A stretch of 64,000 bases of DNA from Salegentibacter sp. (GTDB taxonomy: Bacteria > Bacteroidota > Bacteroidia > Flavobacteriales > Flavobacteriaceae): NCBI GenBank assembly GCA_017795085.1, contig CP051246.1:1862514-1926513 (forward strand), given 5' to 3'. The position numbers were made by a program, and so were the translations under genes. Position 1 is the first letter of the stretch, and every line of letters begins with the position of its first letter. This document shows positions 12,301 to 19,592 of this stretch, one piece after another. Below the pieces are notes generated by a model. That model was not told the DNA's origin, did no database searches, and worked only from the letters and a program-made list of their open reading frames with translations.

Positions 12301-15300
12301 TCACAAACACCATCCCCGCTTACCGTTACATAATACGTATGTTCACCGGCGGCAAGGTCTTCCTGTTCAAAAATTGCGCCCGTAAAAGGAGCATCTTCCA
12401 GGTCTGCGTTCTCATACCAGTTAAAGACCGGGTTGTCTATCGTATTACTGGAAGCTTCCAAGGTGGCAGTCTCTCCAAAACAGATTACGCTACCGGCGGT
12501 TACGATATCGGATTGGGTTGCTCCCGCGTTAACCGTCACACTTACTTCCGCAAGGTCGCCGGCTATACTCTCACAACCGTCCGCACCATCACTCACACTT
12601 ACATAGTACGTATGTTCGCCAACAGGTAAACCACTAATTTCAAGTTCCCCATTGCTTATCTTATAGGAAACTCCATCAGCATCAGCCACAGGGTCTTCCT
12701 TGTTTTCATCTAAATACCAGGTAAATACAGGATCATCGATCCCAGCGGCAGTAGCGGTTATCCCTACGCTCTCACCTTCACAATAGGCATCGGAACCAGC
12801 TTCCACTACTATAGCGTCCGCACCGGGGGCGTCCTGTACATCAATAGTTACTTCCGTACGTCCTAGTCCTTCTTCACAACCATAACGAACCGGTTGTACA
12901 TATACGGTATGTTCTCCGGCTTCCCAATCTTCCGGGATTTCAAATTCAAGATTTCCGTCTCCAATCACATTTCCTCCAAAAGCCTCATCATACCATACAT
13001 AACTGGTACAACTATCTCCAGGGGCATCCAGGTTCACTGTACCATCAGGACAGGCTTCTACAAAAGTATCCCCGGGGTCATTCCCTTCAATACTAACACC
13101 GGGAACGCGCTCAATTTCATAGATATTAACTCCTTCCAAAGCCGAAGCAATTCCTCCAAGCTGGATAGAAACGCGATCAAAAGGTTCGTCAACCATCGTC
13201 CTAACTTCATACTGATTACCGCCTCCAAGAAGTTTAAGGTCTAAAAGACCTTCCTCTACAGATACTTCATGTACCGGAGTATTTCCTTTATAAGCTACAA
13301 TTTTCAATCCGGTAGCTACTCCAAGATCTATTAAACCAGCATCTTGATCGGCCAAAGTTACCCGAATGGAATCTCCGACTACCGAAGGTGAACTATATAT
13401 ATTAGTTAGGTGAACATAACCATCAACACCCACATTCTGGCGTAATCTTGTAAAACTTTCTATATCCCCGTCTGCAGCATTATTTTCATTTTCAACTCCA
13501 TTCAAGCTTCCTAATGCACCAGATGTACTTCCAATTAGTATATCTTCTACAGGTTCACATGCTGCAAGGGTTTCTACTTCCTGGTTTACATAGCCTTCAT
13601 ACACCCCTACATCACCCGCAGAAAGCAGTCCTCCTGTAACACTTATACGTACCGCATCAAATGAAGTACCCGGATCGGGCACAACCAAATCTGCCCGGTT
13701 TGCACCAGACAACAGGTTAAGCAATCCACCGGAAAGCTGTAGCGGTGTTCCAACCGCATTTGCATCATCATAGGCCTGTATTTCTACAGTAATACTTCCC
13801 ACTGTAAGCCCTACCTGAGTACCAATCCTTACATGTAACTCATCACCATTGGAAGCACTAAATGACTGACCAAATTCCAGAGTCTGATAAAATGTTTGTC
13901 CCAATGAAGGTACCTGTATTACACTAAACGTATCTAAATTCCCATCAACTGCAGCACCAGGATTTTGGACCTGCGCCACCCCTCCACTAGAGGTTTGATT
14001 GGTTGCATAACTTCTTTCATAAGCCGGAAGACAATCCTCTACCACAGCAGGTTCGGTTATCGTTAAGCTTACCGAAGTTGGATCAGATTCTTCATCAGTA
14101 TCCGGGTCGCGGACTACTGCACTATAAGTATAATTTCCAGCGGTAAGTCCGGGACCGGCAATAAAGTCTTCTCCCGTAGCTATTTCATTTCCATCTTCAT
14201 CTTTCCAAACCACTACTCCGTTAGGATAATCGGTAGTTGCGGTATAGGTTACCGCTTCGCCTTCTTCTATAGTAGCATTTGTTGGAGTCACAACAGGTGC
14301 TTCCAAAGCAATAGCTTCTTCTACCGTTACCGTTATTTCTGTAGCAGAAGACTCATTTTCTTCATTATCAGGATGACGGGAAGTAACTTCATAAGTATAT
14401 GTTCCTACTAGCAGGTCATCGGGTGTGGTAAAGTCATCACCAACAAAAACTTCAGTTCCTTCATCATCATACCAAACATATTCTACAGGATCATTATTAT
14501 CACTTGTGGCTGTAAATTCTGCGGTTTCCCCTTCTGTAATCGTAGTTTCGGTTGGGCTGATTTCCGGAGGCAACATTGCTGCCTGAACAATAACTTCTAC
14601 TGAAGTTGCTACAGATTCCCGATCAGAATTATCAATATCACGGGAAGTAACTTCATAAGTATGTGTTCCTATTGGCAGGTCATCGGGTGTGGTAAAGTCA
14701 TCACCAACAAAAACCTGAGTTCCTTCCTCATCATACCAAACATATTCTACAGGGTCAGTATTCTCGCTACTGGCGGTAAAACTTGCAGTTTCCCCTTCTA
14801 CAATGCTTACTGTTTCAGGATCTACTGTAGGTGGCAATAACTCACCCGGTTCAACAACACTTACATCAACCGGTGTAGGTTCTGATTCTATACCCGTCTC
14901 CGGGTCGGTTGCCGTTACCGTATAGACATAATTCCCTGCAGCAAGATCAGCAGGAGTAGTAAATTCAGGAGTGTTTCCAACTTCATTGCCATCAGCATCA
15001 TACCAGGTATAAGTTACATCAGGATCATCATGACTGGCGGTAAAGGTTTCGGTTTCCCCTTCCGTATAGTTTGCTGAAGTAGGATCAACACCTGGTGCAG
15101 CCAATTCTTCTACGGTCACCGGAACTTCAGTGGGTTCTGAAACGCGGTCTGTAGCTTCATCGGTTGCTGTTACCGTATAGACATAGTCCCCTATAGCAAG
15201 ATCATCAGGGGTAGTAAATTCAGGAGTGTTTGCAACTTCATTGCCATCAGCATCATACCAGGTATAGGTGAGTTCTGAATTATCAAAATCATCATGACTG

Positions 15301-17270
15301 GCAGTAAAGGTTTCGGTATAGCCTTCCGTATAAGTTGCTGAAGGCGGAGTAACTATTGGCGGAGCGATATCATCTAAAACCGTGACCACTACAGCAACTG
15401 ATTCTGAAACGGCTCCACTCTCAGGATCCCGTATTTGTGTACTATATGTATATTCTCCCGGGTCAAGGTCATCGGGAATAGTATATTCCGGATCGCTGGT
15501 ACTACTAGCATTTACCTGATTTCCATCTTCATCATACCATAATATTTCCGCATCATCCGGTGCGTTTAATGTATTAAATACCGTTGTAAGCGTAGCGGTT
15601 TCTCCTTGTTTTACCGATAATTCTGCAGGGTCTATGGTAGGCGTTGCCATAATTTGCAGGCTCACTTCGGTGCGTTCAGCTCCTTCACAGCCTTCATCGT
15701 CTACCGCCTCTACCAATATTGTTGTTATATCTCCTTCCTCACCGGTAATTCCAGTTGCTTCATAAGTATCGGTATCCTCACCATCAGGAAGTGAATTCCC
15801 ATCTTCATCATACCAATTATAGGTTAAATTTTCATTAGGGGTATCTACCGCTATACTTGCCGTGCCTTCTACCCCTACCCAAATAGTATTAGAAACCAGT
15901 ACCGGGGCTTCAGGGCCTTCGGTTATAGTAACCTCAACCGCAGCACGTTCTAAAGAAACACAACCTATAACTTCATCTATAGCTTCAATATAGTAAGTTC
16001 CGCTAGCGCTTACCTCAGTAGAATCTAATGGGTCTCCCCCCGTAGCACTCTCATAAACCAAATATTCATAATAATCAGGTTCATAATTAAAAATCAAATC
16101 TTCAGATACCAGTTCTAGACTTCCACAATTGGTAAAAGCTTCTTCATCATCAGAAAGGATAACCCTGGGCATCCTGCTTACTTCAAAAATACGTATATTA
16201 TATAGTAGACTTACTGTATTATTTAATTCTAATTTTAAGGCATCAAAAGAATCTTCAACCTGAATAGCTAATTCATATCTATCAGTGCCACCAAATAAAC
16301 TCAGATTAACCAACGAGGAATTTCCGGCAATTGGATCACCTACTTCCTCACCCTCCAATAAGGGCTGAATAGTAAAAGCCGAAAGTACACCTACATCAGC
16401 CAGACCACCATCCTGCTCTAACACAACCCGCACCACTTGGTTTACTTCAGAAGGCGACTGAAACAAGGTAGTATGATAAGCAGAATTAAGCGCACCCGCC
16501 ACTACAGACATGGTACTATACGCATCAGGATCGTCAATTACATTATAAGGGTTTTCTACAGAACCAAGACCTCCAGCTACATCTAAAGTACCCGCATCAA
16601 TTCCTGAGAGTACATCAATTGCAGAGTTTCCCTCCTCACAGGTATAGGCCTCAGAAGCATCTTCCTCTACATAAGCATGATACAGCTCCATATTCATAGC
16701 CAAACCTAATGCTGAGGAGAGATTCACCCATATTCCTTCAAAATCTTCCTCCGGGGTAATCGTTATTTCATGTGTTCCTACCCCACCCAAAAGAGTGAGT
16801 AAATTTCCTCCTGTAAAGGAACCTCCTGCTTCATCTGCAGTCCAATAACTACTTCCAAGAATCGGATCCTCTTCCCTTAAATTAGTATAAGGCTGAAAAC
16901 TAAAGTTATCAGCAAGACCTACAGTTGAAGTTGGTGCCGAGAATTTAATGGTAACCGGCGTACCGGCTGCTATAGTCTCCCCAAAATCTAAAAATTGGCG
17001 AGCATAAAATGCATTCAAAGCCCCAATACCCACACTTAAAGTAGAGTGCTCCCTGGGATTTCCATTAACCGCATTTTCAGCATTATTAACATCTCCTCCA
17101 ATACCCAGGAGACTAGTTGTTCGCACTTCTTCATTATCCGCATATTTCCTTTCTTTATCCTGTCCGTAAACAGCACCTATAGTAAATACAAAAAGGAAAA
17201 GCATCATAAGCGATGATTTTACCTTCCAATTTATGTTCCGATTAAAGTAATTTTTAGCTTCCATAGGCAT
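3378..17270 (-). CDS. Giant T9SS type-B adhesin with Ig-like and lectin-like repeats
   Basis: This 4630-residue secreted protein is probably a cell-surface adhesin. A signal peptide covers about residues 1-37, ending in GAVYGQD. Residues about 537-1077 hold seven or so Ig-like units of about 85-95 residues (TEGETETFTASHDD, WYDADGNE). Residues 1480-3203 are a tandem duplication of an 807-residue block. Residues 3204-4175 are six near-identical 162-residue units. A DUF11-like domain follows (about 4400-4520), then a gliding-motility-type C-terminal domain with NEFSPNGDGSNDYFWI and YNRYGNLVFE, the T9SS type-B sorting signal. Six modules of about 150 residues, with cores like AIDDNPDNFSRL and VYQTLEFS, resemble galactose-binding folds. 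Many Ig units match the CHU_C-associated Ig style (CxGE...WY). The repeats are visibly more GC-rich than neighbouring DNA. The start has a good signal peptide; MEAKN two codons later is equally possible. Confidence 0.93.
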   Translation of the reverse strand: MPMEAKNYFNRNINWKVKSSLMMLFLFVFTIGAVYGQDKERKYADNEEVRTTSLLGIGGDVNNAENAVNGNPREHSTLSVGIGALNAFYARQFLDFGETIAAGTPVTIKFSAPTSTVGLADNFSFQPYTNLREEDPILGSSYWTADEAGGSFTGGNLLTLLGGVGTHEITITPEEDFEGIWVNLSSALGLAMNMELYHAYVEEDASEAYTCEEGNSAIDVLSGIDAGTLDVAGGLGSVENPYNVIDDPDAYSTMSVVAGALNSAYHTTLFQSPSEVNQVVRVVLEQDGGLADVGVLSAFTIQPLLEGEEVGDPIAGNSSLVNLSLFGGTDRYELAIQVEDSFDALKLELNNTVSLLYNIRIFEVSRMPRVILSDDEEAFTNCGSLELVSEDLIFNYEPDYYEYLVYESATGGDPLDSTEVSASGTYYIEAIDEVIGCVSLERAAVEVTITEGPEAPVLVSNTIWVGVEGTASIAVDTPNENLTYNWYDEDGNSLPDGEDTDTYEATGITGEEGDITTILVEAVDDEGCEGAERTEVSLQIMATPTIDPAELSVKQGETATLTTVFNTLNAPDDAEILWYDEDGNQVNASSTSDPEYTIPDDLDPGEYTYSTQIRDPESGAVSESVAVVVTVLDDIAPPIVTPPSATYTEGYTETFTASHDDFDNSELTYTWYDADGNEVANTPEFTTPDDLAIGDYVYTVTATDEATDRVSEPTEVPVTVEELAAPGVDPTSANYTEGETETFTASHDDPDVTYTWYDADGNEVGNTPEFTTPADLAAGNYVYTVTATDPETGIESEPTPVDVSVVEPGELLPPTVDPETVSIVEGETASFTASSENTDPVEYVWYDEEGTQVFVGDDFTTPDDLPIGTHTYEVTSRDIDNSDRESVATSVEVIVQAAMLPPEISPTETTITEGETAEFTATSDNNDPVEYVWYDDEGTEVFVGDDFTTPDDLLVGTYTYEVTSRHPDNEENESSATEITVTVEEAIALEAPVVTPTNATIEEGEAVTYTATTDYPNGVVVWKDEDGNEIATGEDFIAGPGLTAGNYTYSAVVRDPDTDEESDPTSVSLTITEPAVVEDCLPAYERSYATNQTSSGGVAQVQNPGAAVDGNLDTFSVIQVPSLGQTFYQTLEFGQSFSASNGDELHVRIGTQVGLTVGSITVEIQAYDDANAVGTPLQLSGGLLNLLSGANRADLVVPDPGTSFDAVRISVTGGLLSAGDVGVYEGYVNQEVETLAACEPVEDILIGSTSGALGSLNGVENENNAADGDIESFTRLRQNVGVDGYVHLTNIYSSPSVVGDSIRVTLADQDAGLIDLGVATGLKIVAYKGNTPVHEVSVEEGLLDLKLLGGGNQYEVRTMVDEPFDRVSIQLGGIASALEGVNIYEIERVPGVSIEGNDPGDTFVEACPDGTVNLDAPGDSCTSYVWYDEAFGGNVIGDGNLEFEIPEDWEAGEHTVYVQPVRYGCEEGLGRTEVTIDVQDAPGADAIVVEAGSDAYCEGESVGITATAAGIDDPVFTWYLDENKEDPVADADGVSYKISNGELEISGLPVGEHTYYVSVSDGADGCESIAGDLAEVSVTVNAGATQSDIVTAGSVICFGETATLEASSNTIDNPVFNWYENADLEDAPFTGAIFEQEDLAAGEHTYYVTVSGDGVCESSAEEAVAVIIEVQHQITSDDIELPGGLSQCLGSEVMLSAGVAAGLDVDTPEFTWYLDAEGTQELSDGELDGATYTINNGELTIDGLTTGDINYYVGLDGDNVCGSLDGGLAMVTVSIGEDLAAPEVAATEVSVCIGEDTTLSILNPQDNLTYNWYTEESGGTVEFTGSDVDLTDVTEDATYYVEAVGDGGCESLTRTQVTVIVNDYATAADIEVTGETSVCEGTDVVLTPSSAIADPVIRWYEDADKLTEITEGVAANGVLTVSGLEAGDYTFYASVEGAELCENEAGDLAEIAINVGSAQEAPVVTPPEQYVIVGETPEAFEVVDLDSGEAVWYSDADLSTEVARGNSYVPSSGSEGSFTYYVVVEEGPCVSEVTEVVLHVTGMPTPPEECYIADGESHGTTFGCVLCSVQDPTHAIDDNPDNFSRLVLPIGLGSGSVYQTLEFSHMGKAGDSVVVDMALPGGLADVNIFGAITLTLYNGTTEVDQYSLDNPLLGIRLLSGEDRGEVLVPASGAYDRVEIRNRAGVATLLESVDIYGASILQAAPELDIPDPIEICEGEEYIVSAVPAAGTVLRWYDSEEKDNLLYSGSDFEVPSDVAGEFTYFIEVVDEASGCPNPELIEFDVIVNDAPGTDAIVVEAGSDAYCEGESVGITATAAGIDDPVFTWYLDENKEDPVADADGVSYKISNGELEISGLPVGEHTYYVSVSDGADGCESIAGDLAEVSVTVNAGATQSDIVTAGSVICFGETATLEASSNTIDNPVFNWYENADLEDAPFTGAIFEQEDLAAGEHTYYVTVSGDGVCESSAEEAVAVIIEVQHQITSDDIELPGGLSQCLGSEVMLSAGVAAGLDVDTPEFTWYLDAEGTQELSDGELDGATYTINNGELTIDGLTTGDINYYVGLDGDNVCGSLDGGLAMVTVSIGEDLAAPEVAATEVSVCIGEDTTLSILNPQDNLTYNWYTEESGGTVEFTGSDVDLTDVTEDATYYVEAVGDGGCESLTRTQVTVIVNDYATAADIEVTGETSVCEGTDVVLTPSSAIADPVIRWYEDADKLTEITEGVAANGVLTVSGLEAGDYTFYASVEGAELCENEAGDLAEIAINVGSAQEAPVVTPPEQYVIVGETPEAFEVVDLDSGEAVWYSDADLSTEVARGNSYVPSSGSEGSFTYYVVVEEGPCVSEVTEVVLHVTGMPTPPEECYIADGESHGTTFGCVLCSVQDPTHAIDDNPDNFSRLVLPIGLGSGSVYQTLEFSHMGKAGDSVVVDMALPGGLADVNIFGAITLTLYNGTTEVDQYSLDNPLLGIRLLSGEDRGEVLVPASGAYDRVEIRNRAGVATLLESVDIYGASILQAAPELDIPDPIEICEGEEYIVSAVPAAGTVLRWYDSEEKDNLLYSGSDFEVPSDVAGEFTYFIEVVDEASGCPNPELIEFDVIVNDAPGTDAIVVEAGSDAYCEGESVGITATAAGIDDPVFTWYLDENKEDPVADADGVSYKISNGELEISGLPVGEHTYYVSVSDGADGCESIAGDLAEVSVTVNAGATQSDITVSDSEICLGESIELTASSAIENAMFRFYADAELTEELADTEVSPEADTTYYVTVSGDGVCENAPGEAASIMISVNDGGTPTTDLLEQEFCETAGAVVADLEVNEDDVVWYADAEGGDPLAMDTLLEEGMYYAGFDPATGCASVERLAVDVLITPSATASDITVSDSEICLGESIELTASSAIENAMFRFYADAELTEELADTEVSPEADTTYYVTVSGDGVCENAPGEAASIMISVNNGGTPTTDFLEQEFCETAGAVVADLEVNETDVVWYAEAEGGDPLAMDTLLEEGMYYAGFDPATGCASVERLAVDVLITPSATASDITVSDSEICLGESIELTASSAIENAMFRFYADAELTEELTDTEVSPEADTTYYVTVSGDGVCENAPGEAASIMISVNDGGTPTTDLLEQEFCETAGAVVADLEVNEDDVVWYAEAEGGDPLAMDTLLEEGMYYAGFDPATGCASVERLAVDVLITPSATASDITVSDSEICLGESIELTASSAIENAMFRFYADAELTEELTDTEVSPEADTTYYVTVSGDGVCENAPDEAASIMISVNDGGTPTTDQLTQEFCETAGAVVADLEVNEDDVGWYADAEGGDPLVMDTLLEEGMYYAGFDPATGCASVERLAVDVLITPSATASDITVSDSEICLGESIELTASSAIENAMFRFYADAELTEELADTEVSPEADTTYYVTVSGDGVCENAPGEAASIMISVNNGGTPTTDFLEQEFCETAGAVVADLEVNETDVVWYAEAEGGDPLAMDTLLEEGMYYAGFDPATGCASVERLAVDVLITPSATASDITVSDSEICLGESIELTASSAIENAMFRFYADAELTEELADTEVSPEADTTYYVTVSGDGVCENAPGEAASIMISVNDGGTPTTDHTEQGFCAVNKPIVADLEVNEADVEWYAEAEGGDPLAMDTLLEEGMYYAGFISDGDACASSKRLAVEVIMNENSAEPGDIIVNDAEICLGESHTLSASSDIPGANIKFYSDAGLTSEIDDLEVTPEEDTTYYVTVSGDGVCENAPGDAATLTITVNESGTPTTQNPEQEFCETSGAVVADLEVNESNVVWYAEAEGGAPLAMDTLLEEGTYYAGFDPASACESETRLAVDVRLTQDDTGAIEGNTTMVCIMEQETYTTSAGMEDYVWMIEGGEIIEGGGSTDDYVTVSWYEAEENYLSVSYLDDNSCSGEIFATLDVEVITCSDIAISKTVNDETPVVGDEITFTITVNNDGDYPYEHVQVRDELPAGYRYISSNASHGSYSTASNIWEITDLPGNETATLEMIVEVLPEEDYTNVAALESSTPTDPNDDNNEDEASIDPICLTVYNEFSPNGDGSNDYFWIDCIEQYPSNVLKIYNRYGNLVFETSGYENDWDGTANKGSIRHDRLPVGTYFYVLELEENNTVKKGWLYLMR
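4746..7661 (-). repeat. Six tandem 486-bp coding repeats (162 residues each)
   Basis: Six in-frame units of exactly 486 bp lie head to tail inside the adhesin gene. Each encodes an Ig-like pair that begins ASDITVSDSEICLGES and contains FRFYADAELTEEL and YYAGFDPATGCASVE. Units differ by only a few residues (for example ADTEV versus TDTEV, NDGG versus NNGG). The second and fifth units share the same variant set 1458 bp apart, which points to a three-unit higher-order duplication. A seventh, diverged unit lies towards the C-terminus, below 4746. Confidence 0.95.
7662..12833 (-). repeat. Tandem duplication, 2421-bp period, 2.1 copies
   Basis: Positions 7662-10082 recur at 10083-12503, and a third partial copy runs to 12833. 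The period is 2421 bp, in frame (807 codons). The copies appear almost identical; the differences I saw are 7776 (A) versus 10197 and 12618 (G), and 12821 (C) versus 7979 (T). Each unit holds several CHU_C-type Ig modules plus one lectin-like module. Such identity implies recent duplication or ongoing gene conversion. Confidence 0.95.
14040..15660 (-). repeat. Degenerate Ig-like repeats, N-terminal part of adhesin
   Basis: About seven units of roughly 255-285 bp encode Ig-like domains with the shared phrases TEGET.TFTAS, WYDADGNE or WYDDEGTE, and FTTPDDL..G.Y.Y.VT. At the DNA level they are diverged apart from local blocks such as TTTCGGTTTCCCCTTCCGTA, so they are older than the two downstream repeat arrays. 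Confidence 0.85.
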
Positions 17271-17958
17271 GACTTAATATTTTAAAATAAAAGGAATTGA
17301 AGAATATACTGAAGTCCGGGTGTTTAGACACAGCAGTTTAGCTACGGCATAATTAAGCACCGGAGCTATTGCATGTTTTTTATATATCACAAGAGTTATC
17401 TTCTTAAGAAGGAGAGAAAAAGAAAAGTCCGCAACTTTACTTTTTACACAAAATGGATATGAAAATCCCATAGACCAATTGATTAGTTAGTTATAATTAA
17501 CAACCAAGTCTACGACAGAATTACCAGATGTAGCGAAGTACCGACTTTTTAAGTCAAGAAAACAAATACAAAAAAGTACTATAAGCAAAACATAACATTC
17601 GCAAAATGAAATCCAAAAAATATGTTATACTATACAGTGTTACAATTTCACTAAGCAGGTAAAATTCCAGTCATACACTCACTCATTTTAAATTTGGTTA
17701 TATATAAATTATATTAAGCAAACACTCTAATCTGGTAGGGCAGATATATTTTAACTTCTATTTCACAGCTAGTTAATGCTAATTATATTATCTTATTAAC
17801 TATAGCGTTATAAATACATTAACTTATCATTTAATCTTTTTTAATCAATCACAATCTATATTGGATTGCTTTTTGATTAAATAGACTCGTTGAATCTTTG
17901 ATATCTATTTTAATGATAGAACCAAAGCCTATACAAATGTATAACTCAAAATGCGATT
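17271..17958. other. Intergenic region upstream of adhesin and repressor homologue
   Basis: This 688-bp AT-rich stretch separates the minus-strand adhesin from the plus-strand repressor homologue, so it should hold promoters for both. A minus-strand TAnnTTTG match lies at 17934-17941 with a TTG 19 bp upstream (17961-17963). It overlaps the repressor start and would leave a leader of about 660 nt, so I do not rely on it. No convincing gene is seen. A 65-codon reading frame at 17274-17471 lacks support. Confidence 0.5.
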
Positions 17959-18606
17959 ATGCAAAAGAAAAAACCAATAAATGTGAATATTATTCTAAAA
18001 AGGCTTAAATCCCTTTTAGGTATTAGTACAGATGTACAAATGGCCGAGCTTTTGCAAGTAAAGCCCAACACCCTATCTACCTGGAAACAAAGGAATAGTA
18101 TTGATTATAAATTAATTATTGAAGCAGCACAATCCTGCAACCTGGATCTTAATAAAGTTTTTTATGAAGAAGATTTAACAGATAATAAAGAGCCAGGCAA
18201 GAATTTTACCCCTATTATCACTTCTGAAAATATTCAGCAATATATTAACAATGAATTTCAGGAAAAACTATATAATCTTCCTCAATACAATTTTATTCTT
18301 GGTCAAAATTCAAGAAATATTGCTTTCCAGGTCCCAACAAACAGGCTTGCACCTTTGATTCCCGAAGAGTCGTTCGCAGTTTGTGAACTTTCCTCGTTAG
18401 AAGAAATCAAGGAAGAAACCTATTATGTTTTAATTTCTAAAAAATACGGGTTCTTTTTAAGTCGGGTTAAATTGATAAACAACACTTTTTTAGAATTACT
18501 GGATATTCAAACTACAGGAATAGAACGGAACTATTCAGTAAAGCAAAAGTATATTCATGAAATATGGAAGGTTATCGGGATTTCTACCTATAAACCTATT
18601 ATGTAA
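17959..18606 (+). CDS. CI-like helix-turn-helix repressor with S24-like C-terminal region
   Basis: This 215-residue protein is probably a DNA-binding transcriptional regulator. Residues about 8-70 match the phage CI repressor N-terminal HTH type: an ILKRLKSLLG helix, then VQMAELLQVKPNTLSTWKQR. The C-terminal half (about 85-215) looks like the LexA/CI peptidase S24 fold, with the strand pattern ESFAVCELS...YYVLISKKYGFFLSRVK. The usual catalytic serine context (GDSM) is replaced by TNRLAPLIP, and no clear catalytic lysine is placed. It may therefore dimerise without self-cleaving. It is divergent from the giant adhesin gene and could regulate it, which is inference. No other phage genes are nearby. 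Confidence 0.75.
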   Translation: MQKKKPINVNIILKRLKSLLGISTDVQMAELLQVKPNTLSTWKQRNSIDYKLIIEAAQSCNLDLNKVFYEEDLTDNKEPGKNFTPIITSENIQQYINNEFQEKLYNLPQYNFILGQNSRNIAFQVPTNRLAPLIPEESFAVCELSSLEEIKEETYYVLISKKYGFFLSRVKLINNTFLELLDIQTTGIERNYSVKQKYIHEIWKVIGISTYKPIM

Positions 18607-18689
18607 AGAGTGAAAGTTTAAAAGTTGATGATTACAAAACAAAAATTTCGATATTCAGTACTTTAATATCTGTTATGAGGCATAATAAT

Positions 18690-18778
18690 ATCGTCACCCT
18701 AAACTTGATTCAGGGTCTAATCTTGTTTTCTAATTTTCAATACTATTAGATACTGAAACGAGTTCAGCATGACGTAAA
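18690..18778. repeat. Dispersed intergenic element with GTCA...TGACG ends
   Basis: This stretch between two convergent genes starts GTCACCCTAAACTTGATTC and ends AGTTCAGCATGACG. Its termini are inverted and it contains an internal AACTTGATTCAGGGT. It resembles the elements at 55074-55140, 59138-59203 and 63715-63759. It looks like a member of the small REP-like repeat families common in Flavobacteriia. Confidence 0.55.
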
Positions 18779-18821
18779 AGTTTAAGGGTCAAGATTTAAG
18801 TTTGAGTTCACTATTTTCTTC

Positions 18822-19592
18822 TTATGTACTGAGCTGCCCTAATACATACAAGCGCTCTAAAGTAGGGGTTTTACTTCCACCTTCAGGTTCAAGGGTAATT
18901 CCAAAACCTTGTGGGGTACTACCTACATTAAGATAGAAAATCCCTTCTTCATTTTCTTTAAAATCATCAAGTAAGCCTATACTTAAAGGAGTTAAAGGAT
19001 CGAATTCCAAAGCCCAAACCTGGTAGACCATTCCCTCGGGAGGTTCAGGCAAATACTGGGCATCGAGAATAAGCTTGTTTCCTTCTTGAGAATAATATCC
19101 TACGGCAAAGGCATCAGGATCAATTTCCTGGGCATTTAAGGCCAGCCTGCTAATATTTCTGGAACGCAAACTATCAAGGAGTACATTGGTTTCAGCAATA
19201 TTATTCCGCGCATCTATAATTTGCTCTTCCAATTGTTGATTTTCATCCTCCAAATTAGTAATTGCAGATTGCAGGCCTTTATTATCAAAATACAAATAGC
19301 CTGAAACAATTAAAAGCAAGACTGCTGCCGCACTTCCAAACCAGGCAAAGAAACCGGATGAGCTACCCGCTTTATTCCTGCTAGCAACACTTGGCCTTAA
19401 AGCACTAATATCTTTAGGATAATAATCGGCCGCAAGCCTTATTAAAGCTTTTTCTATCTCTTCTACTTCCGTCTTTAGTTCCGAATCTTCCTGAATCGCT
19501 TCTGTAACTTCAATACTTTCTTCTTCTGAAAGCAATCCGTAGACATATAATTCTAAAATACCGGAATCTTTATATTTCTCTACGCTATCCAT
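18822..19592 (-). CDS. Anti-sigma factor, RskA-like
   Basis: This 256-residue membrane protein likely holds the ECF sigma factor encoded just upstream inactive. The N-terminal cytoplasmic part (about 1-80) has the zinc-free anti-sigma helix pattern LELYVYGLLSEEESIEV. One membrane segment lies at about 83-103 (WFGSAAAVLLLIVSGYLYF), followed by a short coiled coil (about 105-135). The outer RskA-type domain carries PEGMVYQVWALEFDPLTPLS and GFGITLEPEGGS. Its start overlaps the sigma gene end by 8 bp, which implies translational coupling. The family is clear; the inducing signal is unknown. Confidence 0.9.
   Translation of the reverse strand: MDSVEKYKDSGILELYVYGLLSEEESIEVTEAIQEDSELKTEVEEIEKALIRLAADYYPKDISALRPSVASRNKAGSSSGFFAWFGSAAAVLLLIVSGYLYFDNKGLQSAITNLEDENQQLEEQIIDARNNIAETNVLLDSLRSRNISRLALNAQEIDPDAFAVGYYSQEGNKLILDAQYLPEPPEGMVYQVWALEFDPLTPLSIGLLDDFKENEEGIFYLNVGSTPQGFGITLEPEGGSKTPTLERLYVLGQLST

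Noticed and set aside
4746..12833. CRISPR-like array
   Set aside because: Repeats are 486 and 2421 bp, contiguous, in frame and coding; there are no short repeats with unique spacers anywhere in the window.
17274..17471. A 65-codon minus-strand frame just upstream of the adhesin
   Set aside because: No domain, no signal that makes sense in context, AT-biased composition, and it occupies the likely promoter/leader of the adhesin gene.
17934..17963. Minus-strand TTG-N19-TACATTTG promoter match for the adhesin
   Set aside because: The spacing is perfect but it overlaps the start of the divergent repressor gene and would leave a leader of about 660 nt; one match in AT-rich DNA can be chance.
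17959..18606. Prophage remnant around the CI-like repressor
   Set aside because: No integrase, structural or lysis genes and no attachment repeats are seen within the neighbouring several kilobases.
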